From contig NZ_DATJMN010000320.1 of assembly GCF_035508675.1 (NCBI RefSeq), positions 1 to 38,377 of the forward strand: 38,377 nucleotides of DNA, read 5' to 3'. The notes beneath the pieces were generated by a model, which saw only the letters and a list, made by a program, of their open reading frames with translations, searched no databases and had not been told where the DNA came from. This document shows, piece by piece, positions 1 through 8,567 of the stretch (position 1 is the stretch's first letter; each line of letters opens with the position of its first letter). The stretch comes from Dyella_B sp035508675 (lineage in GTDB: Bacteria > Pseudomonadota > Gammaproteobacteria > Xanthomonadales > Rhodanobacteraceae). The translations under genes were made by a program, and so were the position numbers.

Positions 1-413
1 GCTTGACCGGCGTTGCGTCTGGCCTGAGTGCGCTGGGACCAGCCATTGCGGTGGCTTCATCCGCAATTCTTGGTTGGAAAGTAGGGACATACGTAAGCGA
101 TCACTACGTGGCTGGAACCAAGTTCGGAGACTGGCTAGGAAATGCCGAAGCGCACGCGATGGCCTTCTTCGGAAGCAAAGAGGCGAAGGAGGCGATTGCG
201 AACAACGAAAAGTGGAAGGCGCATCTCGCGGCGAATTACGGCGCGAACGGTAGCAATACCATCCAGGTCACCTCAAAGGTCTACCTGAAAGATCGCGAAG
301 TGGGACGCGCCATTACACAGCACCAGACGCGCGAGGCGATGCGACCGCAGACCGGTATGTCTTCGTTCGACAGTTCGATGATGCCCGGCCCGATTGGATA
401 CGTCGGCACCTGA
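1..413 (+). CDS. Phage tail tape-measure protein, C-terminal end (partial)
   Basis: The reading frame is open from the window edge and ends with TGA at 411-413, so only the last ~136 residues are seen. An alanine/glycine-rich hydrophobic stretch (about residues 3-25) is followed by a soluble C-terminus containing a Ser/Met-rich segment. Its place directly before the Mu-like baseplate genes is where the tape-measure gene of contractile-tailed phages sits, and hydrophobic stretches are common there. The tape measure sets tail length and lines the tube. The assignment rests mainly on position; the fragment has no diagnostic motif. The TTG at position 3 is not a credible start. Confidence 0.6.
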   Translation, partial: LTGVASGLSALGPAIAVASSAILGWKVGTYVSDHYVAGTKFGDWLGNAEAHAMAFFGSKEAKEAIANNEKWKAHLAANYGANGSNTIQVTSKVYLKDREVGRAITQHQTREAMRPQTGMSSFDSSMMPGPIGYVGT

Positions 414-428
414 GCAATAGGAAATTCG

Positions 429-1388
429 ATGGCGATCACAACCCTTTCCCTCGGCGATCTGACGTTTGGTGGCTTCGAAGTCCCCGAGGTCATCCCATGG
501 GGCGGGGATCAAGCGCTGACGGTGCACGAACTTGTTGGGGGCACGCGGGTGGTGGACGCGATGGGGCGCAAGGATGCGCCTATCGAGTGGTCCGGTATGT
601 TCCTGGGTTCGACTGCGGTTGATCGCGCCCAATACCTCAACACGCAGCGCATCCTGGGGCAGCAGCTGACGCTGACGTGGTCCAGCCTGAACTTCCTGGT
701 GGTGATCGAGAGCTTCACCGCGAATTACGAGTTCGAATATCGGATTCCGTACCGGATTCGATGCGTGGTGGTGCAGGACAACGCAACTCCCACCGTGGCC
801 GGCGACGTGCCGGACATCGATGCGCAGCTGACGCAGGATTTGAATACGGCGAACGGCCTGGGTGGCCAGATTGGAGACAGCACACTGTCTGGGCTGCTTG
901 GCACGCTGAACACCGCGATAGGTGCCGTTTCCACCTTTGCCAATGCGGCGCAGTCCACCATCAACAGCGTGCTGCAGCCCATACAGGCCGTGCAGAGCAG
1001 GGTACAGACGCTGATCAGTGCCGCCGACAACACGATGCTCAACGTGACCACGGTAGGCGGCGTGCTGCCAAGCAATCCCGTGTCGCAGACCATTGGCAAA
1101 ATGAGCGCGCAGCTCAATGCTTACCAGCAGCAACCACTCCTGTTAAACCTGCGCAGCGTGATGGGGCGCATGACCGCTAACTTGGGTTCGGTGGCCGGCG
1201 CAACGCGCTCTGAAACCGTTGCCGGCGGCAACTTGATGCAGATCGCTTCGCGGGAATACGACGATCCGATGGCCTGGACGGGCATCGCCAAGGCCAATGG
1301 CCTCACCGACCCGGTGCTGACCGGCCTGCAGACACTCCAGATCCCGAATCAGCCAGACACCGCCGGCGGCGTGCTCGGCACCTCCTGA
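429..1388 (+). CDS. Phage tail/baseplate protein in the Mu gp43 (DNA circularisation) position, LysM-like C-terminus
   Basis: A 319-residue protein starting 15 bp after the tape-measure stop. The N-terminal ~120 residues are beta-rich and include HELVGGTRVVDAMGRKDAPI, which resembles the N-terminal domain of phage DNA-circularisation/gpN-type proteins. The middle is Ala/Thr/Gln-rich and probably helical. The last ~60 residues (MQIASREYDDPMAWTGIAKA, then LQIP) have the pattern of a LysM or tail-X peptidoglycan-binding fold. The gene lies between tape measure and hub, the place of Mu gene N. It probably joins the tail tube to the baseplate hub. The family name is inferred from layout and pattern, not from a search. 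Confidence 0.6.
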   Translation: MAITTLSLGDLTFGGFEVPEVIPWGGDQALTVHELVGGTRVVDAMGRKDAPIEWSGMFLGSTAVDRAQYLNTQRILGQQLTLTWSSLNFLVVIESFTANYEFEYRIPYRIRCVVVQDNATPTVAGDVPDIDAQLTQDLNTANGLGGQIGDSTLSGLLGTLNTAIGAVSTFANAAQSTINSVLQPIQAVQSRVQTLISAADNTMLNVTTVGGVLPSNPVSQTIGKMSAQLNAYQQQPLLLNLRSVMGRMTANLGSVAGATRSETVAGGNLMQIASREYDDPMAWTGIAKANGLTDPVLTGLQTLQIPNQPDTAGGVLGTS

Positions 1389-1391
1389 TCC

Positions 1392-2513
1392 ATGACCAAC
1401 AATCCATCACTTGCCAACGGCCCGGTACGTGAGCCGCGCGGGATCGTGCGTGTGAACGGGCAGCAGATCGCCGGCTGGTTGGAATGGGAGGCGGAGAGCC
1501 ATACCTACCGCGAATCGGCGACGTTCCGCGTACTGCTGTCCCTCTCCGCGCTCGCGGCGCCGAACGATGAGGTGTGGTTCTGCAGCCAGACCACCATGAC
1601 GGTGGAGCTGTATGGCGGTTTCCCTGCCGACCCCAGTAACTACGGCGTGTCCGACCTTGACCTGGTGCTGGTCGGAAACGTGGATGACGTTCACTACGAC
1701 CCGCTGCAACGCACGCTGGAGCTAACCGGCCGCGATCTCGCGTCGCTGCTGATCGATGCGAAGACCACGGAGACGTTCCGCAACCAGACCGCAAGCCAAA
1801 TCGCCACGACGCTGGCCCAGCGCCACGGGCTGACCCCCGTAGTGACGGCCACGTCTGACAAGGCCGGCAAGTATTACCAGATCGATCATATCCAGCTGAC
1901 GGATGGGCATACCGAGTGGGACCTACTGACATGGCTGGCAGCCCAGACGGGTTATGTCGTCTATGTGAAGGGGCACGAACTGCACTTCGAGCCGGCACCG
2001 GATCCTGCCCAGGCGCCGGTATACCCGATTGTCTGGACGCCAGCCGATGATACCCAGTCGTTTCAGTGTACGGCCGAGCAGCTGAGCTTTTCCCGCACCC
2101 TGACGGTTGGAAACACCATTACGGTTACCGTCCGCAGTTGGAATCAGAAGCAGCGGCATGGCTTCAGCGAAACCTATCCAACGGGGCGCGCGAAAGGCAT
2201 TCGTCCCGGCACGGCGACGAGTCCGGCGCAGCAGTACTTCGTGGTTATACCGAATCTGACGCCAGATCAGGCCGTGAAGGCCGCCAAGGCGAAATACAAC
2301 GATCTGATCAAGCAAGAAATGCGGTTGTCGGCTGTTATGCCGGCGGACGGCACGCTCAGTATCAACAATGTCATCCAGGTGACCGGCACCGGCACGGTTT
2401 ACGACCAGAACTATTTCCCGGAAAGCATCGTGCGACGAATGGGCATCGATGAGGGCTATGTCATGAGCGTCAGCGCGCGAAATCACTCCAACGACGTGCA
2501 GGCCGCGGCATGA
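1392..2513 (+). CDS. Phage baseplate hub protein (Mu gp44 / gpD / T4 gp27-like)
   Basis: A 373-residue protein. GIVRVNGQQIAGWLEWE near the N-terminus starts the first hub beta-barrel, LTGRDLASLLIDAKT (about residues 110-125) is typical of gp44/gpD hub proteins, and a segment like LLTWLAAQTGYVVYV follows. Length is close to Mu gp44 (~379). The hub forms the trimeric ring at the end of the tail tube that holds the spike. The gene starts 3 bp after the previous stop and overlaps the spike gene by 4 bp, so translation is probably coupled. Confidence 0.8.
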   Translation: MTNNPSLANGPVREPRGIVRVNGQQIAGWLEWEAESHTYRESATFRVLLSLSALAAPNDEVWFCSQTTMTVELYGGFPADPSNYGVSDLDLVLVGNVDDVHYDPLQRTLELTGRDLASLLIDAKTTETFRNQTASQIATTLAQRHGLTPVVTATSDKAGKYYQIDHIQLTDGHTEWDLLTWLAAQTGYVVYVKGHELHFEPAPDPAQAPVYPIVWTPADDTQSFQCTAEQLSFSRTLTVGNTITVTVRSWNQKQRHGFSETYPTGRAKGIRPGTATSPAQQYFVVIPNLTPDQAVKAAKAKYNDLIKQEMRLSAVMPADGTLSINNVIQVTGTGTVYDQNYFPESIVRRMGIDEGYVMSVSARNHSNDVQAAA

Positions 2514-3124
2514 AGGGAATGCTCAACGTCATGCGAGGGCAGGCCGGCGCAGCGATGCAGCGCCTACGGCACGCAAAGCTGGGGATTGTTTCGGCTTACG
2601 ACCCCAACACCTACACGGTGAAGGTGCAGTTCCCATTCGATGATGGTTCGGAGCCTGAAACGGGTTGGATTCCGCTCGGGGCATTGGCGGTCGGCAACCA
2701 GTGGGGCGTCTATGCGCCGCCGGCTCTCAACGATCAAATCCTGGTGGTGTTCCAAGACGGCGCCTTGAATGCGGGGATTGCGGTCCAGTGCATATTCGAC
2801 GATCTATCACCGCCACTGCCGGTGCCATCCGGTGAAATCTGGATGGTGCACAAATCGACCAGTGCGCTGAAGTTTCATAACGATGGCAGCGTGGAACTGA
2901 TCAGCAACAGCAACCTGACGGCCACGGTAGGCGGCAACCTAACCGCCAATATCAGCGGCACAGCGACAATCGCCGCGCAGTCGTGGAGTTGCAGCGGCAA
3001 TGTGTCGTGGAATGGAAACTGGACCTTCACCGGTGAAGTGACCGCCAATGGGCACCGCATCGACGACTCGCATAAGCATTCGGGCGGCACGCTCACTGGT
3101 GGCCTGACGGGCACTCCGCAGTAA
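2510..3124 (+). CDS. Phage baseplate spike protein (Mu gp45 / P2 gpV-like)
   Basis: A 204-residue protein. The N-terminus contains a KLGIVSAYDPNTYTVKVQF-type OB-fold start and the GWIPLGALAVGNQWGVYAPP region of gpV/gp45 spikes. The C-terminal third is a Thr/Asn/Gly-rich triple-stranded beta-helix. It ends in DDSHKHSGG, and the HKH matches the HxH motif that binds iron at the tip of P2 gpV and Mu gp45. The spike is the membrane-piercing tip of the contractile tail. It overlaps the hub gene by 4 bp (ATGA). Confidence 0.85.
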   Translation: MKGMLNVMRGQAGAAMQRLRHAKLGIVSAYDPNTYTVKVQFPFDDGSEPETGWIPLGALAVGNQWGVYAPPALNDQILVVFQDGALNAGIAVQCIFDDLSPPLPVPSGEIWMVHKSTSALKFHNDGSVELISNSNLTATVGGNLTANISGTATIAAQSWSCSGNVSWNGNWTFTGEVTANGHRIDDSHKHSGGTLTGGLTGTPQ

Positions 3125-3127
3125 GGA

Positions 3128-3547
3128 ATGGCAATGCAGCAAATTTTGTATGACATCTCCCACTACTGGAGTGGGGACTGCAGTGCCGCGGCCAACGGAG
3201 ACTTGCTCAAGGCCAGCGATATGGAACGCAGCAAACAGCGCATCTTGCGCCGGCTACTGACGAACCCGGCACAAAAGGATGCCTCGGGCAACGTGATCGT
3301 AGCGGGTGACTACATCTTTCATCCTGACTACGGTGCCGGCCTGCCGCGTTTGGTGGGTTCGCTGGCCAGCCCGGCAGAGATTCGCGCGCTGATCCGAGGC
3401 CAGATGTTGATGGAGGCCAGCGTGGCCCGCAATCCGCCACCGGACATCACGGTGACGGCGATCAGCGATGGCATCAACGTGCAGATCAATTACACCGATG
3501 CCTCCACAGGGACCCCGATCGTGCTTGCGTTCAATGTGAACAAGTAG
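3128..3547 (+). CDS. Phage baseplate wedge protein (Mu gp46 / gpW / gp25-like)
   Basis: A 139-residue protein, close to Mu gp46 (~144). It has the gp25/gpW layout: an N-terminal segment with DISHYWSGDC, then a basic RSKQRILRRLLT helix, DYIFHPDYGAGLPRLVG (typical of gp46-like wedges), a helical ALIRGQ segment and a beta-hairpin. It acts in the baseplate wedge around the hub. The ATG at 3128 lies 3 bp after the spike stop behind GGA; a second in-frame ATG two codons later is an equally possible start. Confidence 0.75.
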   Translation: MAMQQILYDISHYWSGDCSAAANGDLLKASDMERSKQRILRRLLTNPAQKDASGNVIVAGDYIFHPDYGAGLPRLVGSLASPAEIRALIRGQMLMEASVARNPPPDITVTAISDGINVQINYTDASTGTPIVLAFNVNK

Positions 3548-3573
3548 CACCCGACCCTTATCCACCTATCCGA

Positions 3574-3606
3574 AGGCCCTGGCCGCGCGAGCGACCGGGG
3601 CTTTTC
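3574..3606 (+). terminator. Hairpin terminator-like site in the baseplate operon
   Basis: GGCCCTGG (about 3575-3582) pairs imperfectly with CCGGGGC (3595-3601), followed by TTTT. It occupies the 76-bp gap between the gp46-like and gpJ-like genes, unusual in an operon whose other tail genes nearly overlap. Pairing includes a bulge and a G-T pair, so it is weaker than the other three phage terminators. Confidence 0.45.
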
Positions 3607-3623
3607 CGTTTCTGGCGCCGATC

Positions 3624-4751
3624 ATGCCCAATATCACATCTAAGAGCTTCACCCAGATCGTTAGTGACATTGCGACGGCGATCCAGGGAAGGGCAAGCGC
3701 GCTGCTCGATTTCACTGTCGGCTCGGTGCTGCTCAGCATCACCGAAGCCATTGCAGCGGTTGCTATATGGCTGCAGTCGCTGATACTGGTTCTGCTCAAT
3801 ACCACGCGTGCCGCGCTGTGTACGGGCGCCGACCTCGATAGCTGGATGGCCGATTATGGCCTTACCCGCATCCAGGCGACGCCGGCGACGGGCCAGGTGA
3901 CCTTCGCGCGCTTCACTGCGGCTATGCAGGCGACCATTCCGGTCGGCACGCAGATCCAGACCGGCGACGGCACCCAGCAGTTCACCGTGGTCGCCGATAC
4001 GACGCAACCTGCGTTCAATATCGCGGCGAACGCGTACATCATCCCTGCTGGGACCAGTAGCATTTCTGCCACGGTCATGGCGGTAACGGCTGGCACCGCC
4101 GGCAATGTGTCGGCCGGCTCCATCAGCGTGATTGGGCAAGCGGTTCCCTATGTGGACACCGTAACGAACTCGGCGCCGTTCGTGAACGGCGAAAACGCTG
4201 AAACGGATGCTGCTTTCCGCACTCGCTTTATTTCCTACCTGGGCAGCCTTTCGCGGGCCACAAAGATCGCCATCGGCAACGCGCTGCTGTCGATGCAGAC
4301 GGGTGTCAGCTATACCCTAGTCGAAAACCAGGCCTACAACGGCACCACGCAGCTCGGTTTCTTCTACGTCGTGGTGGACGATGGCTCTGGCCATCCCAGT
4401 TCCACGTTTCTGTCGTCCGCCTACAACGCCGTCGACGCGGTGCGGCCCTTCACCATCGCGTTCGCGGTGTTCGCACCGGTCACGATAACGGCGAACGTCG
4501 TCATGTACGTCACGGTCGCCACCGGGTATGACCCCGTTGCGACCAAGGCGCTGGCGCAATCGGCGGTGCAGACCTACCTCGCATCCCTGACGCTTGGCCA
4601 GACCTGTGCGTATACCCGGCTCGCCCAGGTTGCATATGACGCATCACCCGGTGTCACCAACATCACCGGGCTCACGCTCAACGGTGGCACCGCCGATCTC
4701 GTCGCAACGAATCAGCAGCGCATTGTCGCTGGCAGCGTGGCGGCGAACTGA
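3624..4751 (+). CDS. Phage baseplate J-like protein (Mu gp47 / P2 gpJ)
   Basis: A 375-residue protein, near Mu gp47 (~360). The N-terminus (FTQIVSDIATAIQGR, then LLDFTVGSVLLSITEAIA) is the classic gpJ start, and DLDSWMADYGLTRIQATPATG follows. The middle has GTQIQTGDGTQQF and VTAGTAGNVSAGSI beta-strands. NGENAETDAAFRTRFISYL (about residues 190-208) is the conserved gpJ segment. The protein joins baseplate wedges. No strong Shine-Dalgarno precedes the ATG. It ends 2 bp before the next gene. Confidence 0.88.
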   Translation: MPNITSKSFTQIVSDIATAIQGRASALLDFTVGSVLLSITEAIAAVAIWLQSLILVLLNTTRAALCTGADLDSWMADYGLTRIQATPATGQVTFARFTAAMQATIPVGTQIQTGDGTQQFTVVADTTQPAFNIAANAYIIPAGTSSISATVMAVTAGTAGNVSAGSISVIGQAVPYVDTVTNSAPFVNGENAETDAAFRTRFISYLGSLSRATKIAIGNALLSMQTGVSYTLVENQAYNGTTQLGFFYVVVDDGSGHPSSTFLSSAYNAVDAVRPFTIAFAVFAPVTITANVVMYVTVATGYDPVATKALAQSAVQTYLASLTLGQTCAYTRLAQVAYDASPGVTNITGLTLNGGTADLVATNQQRIVAGSVAAN

Positions 4752-4753
4752 CC

Positions 4754-5425
4754 ATGGCGACGGGCGATAACCAGGACTTCTTCAGCAGGCTAAAGGGCTT
4801 GCTCCCATCGCGCTGGTTCGGTTCACCAACCGACAGCGTGCCCTTCATCGATGCAGTACTCACCGGCATCGGCAATGCGCTGAGTTTTATCTATGCGCTT
4901 TACGGGTTTGCGAAGCTGCAAACCCGAATACTGAATGCAACGGATGGCTGGATCGATCTCATCAGTGCCGATTTCTTCGGCACGTCATTGCCAAGGCAAA
5001 CCGGCGAGACGGACGACTCTTTCCGAGCCAGGATCCTGGCGAACCTCTTTCGGGAAAAGGCGACACGTCACGCCATTATTCAGACGCTGACGCAGTTGAC
5101 GGGAAGAACGCCGATCATCATCGAGCCGACGCGGCCTGGTGACTGCGGAGGCTACGGCGCGCCGAATTGTGGATATGGCGTCGCTGGCTACTACGGATCT
5201 CTTCAGCTTCCCTATCAAGCCTTCGTCATAGCATTTCGACCCTTCAGTGCACAGGGCGTCGCCGGCATGCCCGGCTATGGCGATCCAGAAGGCGGCTACG
5301 GCGTCGCGAGCGGCTACACCTCTCTATCGCTCATCACGGCAGGTGTCAGTGATGCGGCGATCTTTGCTGCCGTCGATGCCGTGAAGCCCGCCGGAACGAT
5401 CGCATGGGTGCGCATCGCAAGCTGA
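4754..5425 (+). CDS. Phage baseplate/tail protein (Mu gp48 / gpI position)
   Basis: A 223-residue protein directly after gpJ, where Mu gp48 (gpI type) lies. The N-terminal half is helical, with FGTSLPRQTGETDDSFRAR and ILANLFREKATRHAIIQTL, a pattern common in this group. The C-terminal half has two Gly/Tyr-rich loops (CGGYGAPNCGYG and GYGDPEGGYG) and a terminal strand. In related phages the protein anchors tail fibres to the baseplate. A strong terminator follows. Confidence 0.65.
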   Translation: MATGDNQDFFSRLKGLLPSRWFGSPTDSVPFIDAVLTGIGNALSFIYALYGFAKLQTRILNATDGWIDLISADFFGTSLPRQTGETDDSFRARILANLFREKATRHAIIQTLTQLTGRTPIIIEPTRPGDCGGYGAPNCGYGVAGYYGSLQLPYQAFVIAFRPFSAQGVAGMPGYGDPEGGYGVASGYTSLSLITAGVSDAAIFAAVDAVKPAGTIAWVRIAS

Positions 5426-5455
5426 CCCGCCAACCAACAACTCAAGAACCCATTC

Positions 5456-5478
5456 AGCCCGCTTTTGCGGGCTTTTTT
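5456..5478 (+). terminator. Rho-independent terminator before the tail fibre gene
   Basis: AGCCCGC (5456-5462) pairs perfectly with GCGGGCT (5467-5473) across a TTTT loop, and the T-run reaches 5478. It lies 31 bp after the gp48-like gene and directly before the tail-fibre ribosome-binding site. Confidence 0.8.
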
Positions 5479-5489
5479 ATTGCCCGGAG
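5470..5489 (+). repeat. 20-bp repeat, copy 1 (terminator tail plus ribosome-binding site)
   Basis: The 20 bases here, from the end of the hairpin arm through the T-run to ATTGCCCGGAG, are identical to 9133-9152. Both copies join a hairpin terminator to the ribosome-binding site of the next phage gene, with the ATG 5-6 bp beyond. Confidence 0.85.
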
Positions 5490-5494
5490 ATTCC

Positions 5495-7123
5495 ATGCGC
5501 CGCCAAATCATCTACCCCGGCCAAGTCCCCCTGGAAACGGACATGCTCAATACCAACCGCAACGTGATGATTGCGCTTGGCAAGTTGGCCGGCGCCCTGC
5601 TTGGCACCGGCGGACTGGTGAATGGTCTCGCCGTCACGCCGACGCAGCCGGCAAGTCTATCGGTCCAGATTGCTGCCGGCGAGATTTATCAGCTCGAAAA
5701 CGTGGATAACACGGCATACAGCTCGCTTGCCTCCGACACCACGGATACCTGCGTAAAGCAGGGCATCCAGTTGCAACCAACGACCATCGCCATTGCACCG
5801 CCCAACACGGCCGGCTATTCGCAGTGCTTTCTGATCGAGGCAACGTTTCAGGAAAACGATATCAACAATGTGGTGTTGCCGTATTTCAACAGCAGCAACA
5901 CCAATCAGGCCTTGAATGGACCGCCCGGCAATCCTGACCAGGAGCAGCCGACACAGCGCGATGGGCAGGTCATCCTGCAAGCGAAAGCGGGCATCGCCGC
6001 CGCCACAGGCACCCAGGTGGCTCCAGCGGTCGATCCTGGCTATATAGCCCTGGCAGTGGTCACCGTCGCAAACGGCCAGGTCACAATCACGGCCGCGAAC
6101 ATTTCGGCGGTGACGACTGGCGTGCTGCCAGCCTCGTTGCTGCAAGCGCTCCAGAACAACTCGCTGTGCTACGCGAAAGATGTGGGCGCGGTGAACGCCC
6201 TGGTCGTGAACTTGCAACCGGCACCGACTGCGTTGGTCGACGGGATGCTCGTGGAAACGCAGGTCGCGGTGACTAATACCGGACCCACCACGCTCAATCT
6301 CAACGGACTCGGTGCCAAGCCGGTGCTAGGTGCAGCGCATGCCGTACTTCAAGGGGGCGAACTTCCCGCTGGTGGCAAGGCCGAATTTATGTGGCACGCC
6401 GGTCTTGCATCATGGATTTTGATCGAAGGCACTGGTGGCGCTCAGCAGCTTGGAGCTGGCACGTATGGTGTGCCCCCTACACAATTCGACAACAGCGCAA
6501 AGCTTGTACCGTCTTCTTGGGTTCAGACGCTACTCGGGAACACAAGGCCATCAGTAATAGGTATCACTGTAACTGGGCAGGCCCTTACCGTCGCGCAATG
6601 TGGTCAGAATGTTGCAATCAACATTCCTGCTGCGGGGACGCTCAGCCTTCCAAGCCCTGTAAATCAAAACGGCATTGCGTTCTATTTGAACAACTACAGT
6701 TCCACGTATGCCGTAACGATTCAGACGCCTGCGGGCAATTTCAACCCCGCAGCAGCGGGCTCAACAACTTCATATCTATTGCCGCCGAGTGCCAGCGTCA
6801 TTGTCATTTCAGATGGCACAAATTGGATCGTGTTCGGCGGAGTTGGCGCCAACAGCTTGAGCGCAAGCGGTTATCAGAAATTAAGCAGTGGCATCATTTT
6901 TCAGTGGGGAGCCATTACTGCGGCGGCTGCGACAAACACTGCCGTGGTCTTCCCCATCAGCTTTCCGAACAACTGTTTTTTTGCGACCGCAAACCCCAAT
7001 GATGGAGGCACTACTGCCTCCTACCGTTATTCCGCCAACGGATGGACAAAGACAGGTTTGAACGTGGTTAACACCTATTCCGGCAATTCCATCCCCGGCG
7101 TTTGGTTTGCCATCGGCAACTGA
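5495..7123 (+). CDS. Phage tail fibre protein with gp53-like C-terminal domain
   Basis: A 542-residue protein. The start chosen is ATG 5495 behind CCGGAGA; the frame extends to a TTG at 5465 inside the terminator, which is unlikely. MRRQIIYPGQVPLETDML is the baseplate-binding N-terminus seen in many Burkholderia/Xanthomonas prophage fibres. The shaft is repetitive and Ala/Thr/Gln-rich. The last ~80 residues (from GYQKLSSGIIFQWG to GVWFAIGN) match the pattern of the gp53-like receptor-binding C-terminal domain. From about 6480 the DNA is visibly less GC-rich (about 40% in 6661-6720 against 65% in 6181-6240), suggesting exchange of the receptor-binding part. Confidence 0.82.
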   Translation: MRRQIIYPGQVPLETDMLNTNRNVMIALGKLAGALLGTGGLVNGLAVTPTQPASLSVQIAAGEIYQLENVDNTAYSSLASDTTDTCVKQGIQLQPTTIAIAPPNTAGYSQCFLIEATFQENDINNVVLPYFNSSNTNQALNGPPGNPDQEQPTQRDGQVILQAKAGIAAATGTQVAPAVDPGYIALAVVTVANGQVTITAANISAVTTGVLPASLLQALQNNSLCYAKDVGAVNALVVNLQPAPTALVDGMLVETQVAVTNTGPTTLNLNGLGAKPVLGAAHAVLQGGELPAGGKAEFMWHAGLASWILIEGTGGAQQLGAGTYGVPPTQFDNSAKLVPSSWVQTLLGNTRPSVIGITVTGQALTVAQCGQNVAINIPAAGTLSLPSPVNQNGIAFYLNNYSSTYAVTIQTPAGNFNPAAAGSTTSYLLPPSASVIVISDGTNWIVFGGVGANSLSASGYQKLSSGIIFQWGAITAAAATNTAVVFPISFPNNCFFATANPNDGGTTASYRYSANGWTKTGLNVVNTYSGNSIPGVWFAIGN

Positions 7124-7130
7124 GGATTTT

Positions 7131-7712
7131 ATGGGCCAAAAACTCGCAGCATATGATTCGAACGGCAATATCTATACGTATTACGATTCCGTAGACAGCC
7201 CCGCTCCGGATGGCGCCAGCACGATCGAAATCAGCTACGCGCAATGGCAGACGTGCCTTGAAACGCCAGGCTATATGGTGAAAAGTGGTCAGCTCGTAGC
7301 GCCCACTCCGCCCACGGCTGCACAGCAACTCGCAAATGCTCAACTTGACCTGTGCGCTTCGATTGATGCTGCGGCCGATGCTGCATACATTCAGATCGGC
7401 GGTCCGAGTCCTGGGCGACTTGCGGAATACCAGCAAGCCTATGCCGACGCGCAGACGTTCAAGGGCGCTGGATACACCGGCACCGTTCCCGCGACTGTTC
7501 AGTGCTGGGCGACAGCGGCCAACATGACGACGCAGCAGGCGGCCGACAGCATCATCTCCACCGCGTCTGCATGGAGCAACGTCTTAACTGGCATACGTTC
7601 GGCGCGCCTGATCGGCAAGGCAAACGTGAATGCGGCAACCACGGTTGCCGCCGCGCAGGCTGCACAGGCGCAGGCAATAGCCAACATCCAAACAGCGGCG
7701 GCCGGCGCATGA
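7131..7712 (+). CDS. Tail fibre assembly-like protein
   Basis: A 193-residue protein starting at ATG 7131 behind GAGGA (7122-7126); an upstream in-frame ATG at 7107 overlaps the fibre gene and has no better site. MGQKLAAYDSNGNIYTYYDS followed by SYAQWQTCLETPGY and QLVAPTPPTAAQ is the pattern of small proteins encoded after phage fibres (tail fibre assembly/chaperone or DUF4376-like). The C-terminus is Ala/Gln-rich and helical. It may help fold the fibre. Its stop overlaps the next start (ATGA). Confidence 0.5.
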   Translation: MGQKLAAYDSNGNIYTYYDSVDSPAPDGASTIEISYAQWQTCLETPGYMVKSGQLVAPTPPTAAQQLANAQLDLCASIDAAADAAYIQIGGPSPGRLAEYQQAYADAQTFKGAGYTGTVPATVQCWATAANMTTQQAADSIISTASAWSNVLTGIRSARLIGKANVNAATTVAAAQAAQAQAIANIQTAAAGA

Positions 7713-8167
7713 ATACCATCGACCTTCTGTTCTGCACGAATCCGCGCAATCCAATGAGCTGGGCCATTCGAGTGGGTAGTTGGTCGAAATGGTCACATGT
7801 CGCGCTGATCGATGGGGACGATGTCATCGAAGCGGTCGCGTTGAAAGGCGTGGTGCACACGCCATTGGCTACGCGCAAAAAGGAAGACCCTACGTGGGCG
7901 GTCGCGACGCTCCCTTGCCAAGATCCCAGCGCGATTGTTGCGGCAGCGAGGGGGCAGCTTGGTAAGCCCTACGACTACACGGCCGTGGTTGGTATCGGGT
8001 TGCATCGCGACTGGCAGCAAACGGATCGATGGTTCTGCAGCGAGCTGGTTGCCTGGTCATTTGAAGAGGGCGGCTCGCCGTTGTTTCGTCCGGAGGCATG
8101 CCGGCGCGTCACGCCGCAGGATCTGTGGATGTTGTCGCCCGTCGGGATGCTCGCTGTTCAGCCTTAG
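7709..8167 (+). CDS. NlpC/P60-superfamily (permuted papain-like, YiiX/YebB type) hydrolase
   Basis: A 152-residue protein. WSHVALIDGDDVIEAV supplies the His of a permuted papain-like fold, and DRWFCSELVAWSFEEGG supplies the Cys nucleophile (about residue 112), the usual order in YiiX/YebB-type amidases. Fold members cleave amide or ester bonds, often in peptidoglycan or lipids. In this prophage it could help local wall degradation or release. It begins inside the fibre-assembly stop (ATGA) and is followed by a terminator. The longer upstream frame lacks a good start. Confidence 0.68.
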   Translation: MNTIDLLFCTNPRNPMSWAIRVGSWSKWSHVALIDGDDVIEAVALKGVVHTPLATRKKEDPTWAVATLPCQDPSAIVAAARGQLGKPYDYTAVVGIGLHRDWQQTDRWFCSELVAWSFEEGGSPLFRPEACRRVTPQDLWMLSPVGMLAVQP

Positions 8168-8210
8168 CCCTCCGCATAGGGTCGCGTTTCATATCAAAAC
8201 GATTTGCGCC

Positions 8211-8236
8211 AAGGCCGCCATTGAGCGGCTTTTTTT
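8211..8236 (+). terminator. Rho-independent terminator before the holin gene
   Basis: GCCGC (8214-8218) pairs with GCGGC (8225-8229), flanked by AA/TT, and a run of seven T follows (8230-8236). It separates the tail module from the lysis genes. Confidence 0.7.
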
Positions 8237-8261
8237 ATATCCGCCTAGATGAAGGGAAGCC

Positions 8262-8567
8262 ATGCCCGCGCCACACGAATCCACAGACACGACAGTCGCT
8301 CGTCACGACGAGAGGCTGAAAAACATCGAGCAATCGCTCGGGCAGCTCGCAGACAGCTATGGCGAGTTGGTGAAAAACAATCAGCGGATCAGTCTGGTTG
8401 AGCAGGACACGGGCTTGCTGCGGAAGGACCATGACAAGCTTCGCGGCGAATTCGACGCTCATCTTCGAGCGCACAACAACCTAATCGGCAAAGCGTTCTT
8501 TGCTCTGCTCAAGTTCCTGGCGGCCGGTGCTGCCGGGGCCATCCTTGGTCAAGGGATACATCTCTGA
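8262..8567 (+). CDS. XhlA-like holin/hemolysin, single membrane segment
   Basis: A 101-residue protein. The first ~70 residues form a charged amphipathic coiled coil (HDERLKNIEQSLGQLADSYG, then DTGLLRKDHDKLRGEFD). The last ~25 are one membrane helix (FFALLKFLAAGAAGAILGQG). This coiled-coil-then-helix layout is that of XhlA-type holin partners, and the gene overlaps the endolysin gene by 1 bp. It probably forms or regulates the membrane lesion at lysis. The start follows GGGAAG. Confidence 0.65.
   Translation: MPAPHESTDTTVARHDERLKNIEQSLGQLADSYGELVKNNQRISLVEQDTGLLRKDHDKLRGEFDAHLRAHNNLIGKAFFALLKFLAAGAAGAILGQGIHL

Noticed and set aside
5465..5494. N-terminal extension of the tail fibre from TTG 5465
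   Set aside because: It would start inside a terminator loop and lacks a ribosome-binding site; ATG 5495 has one.
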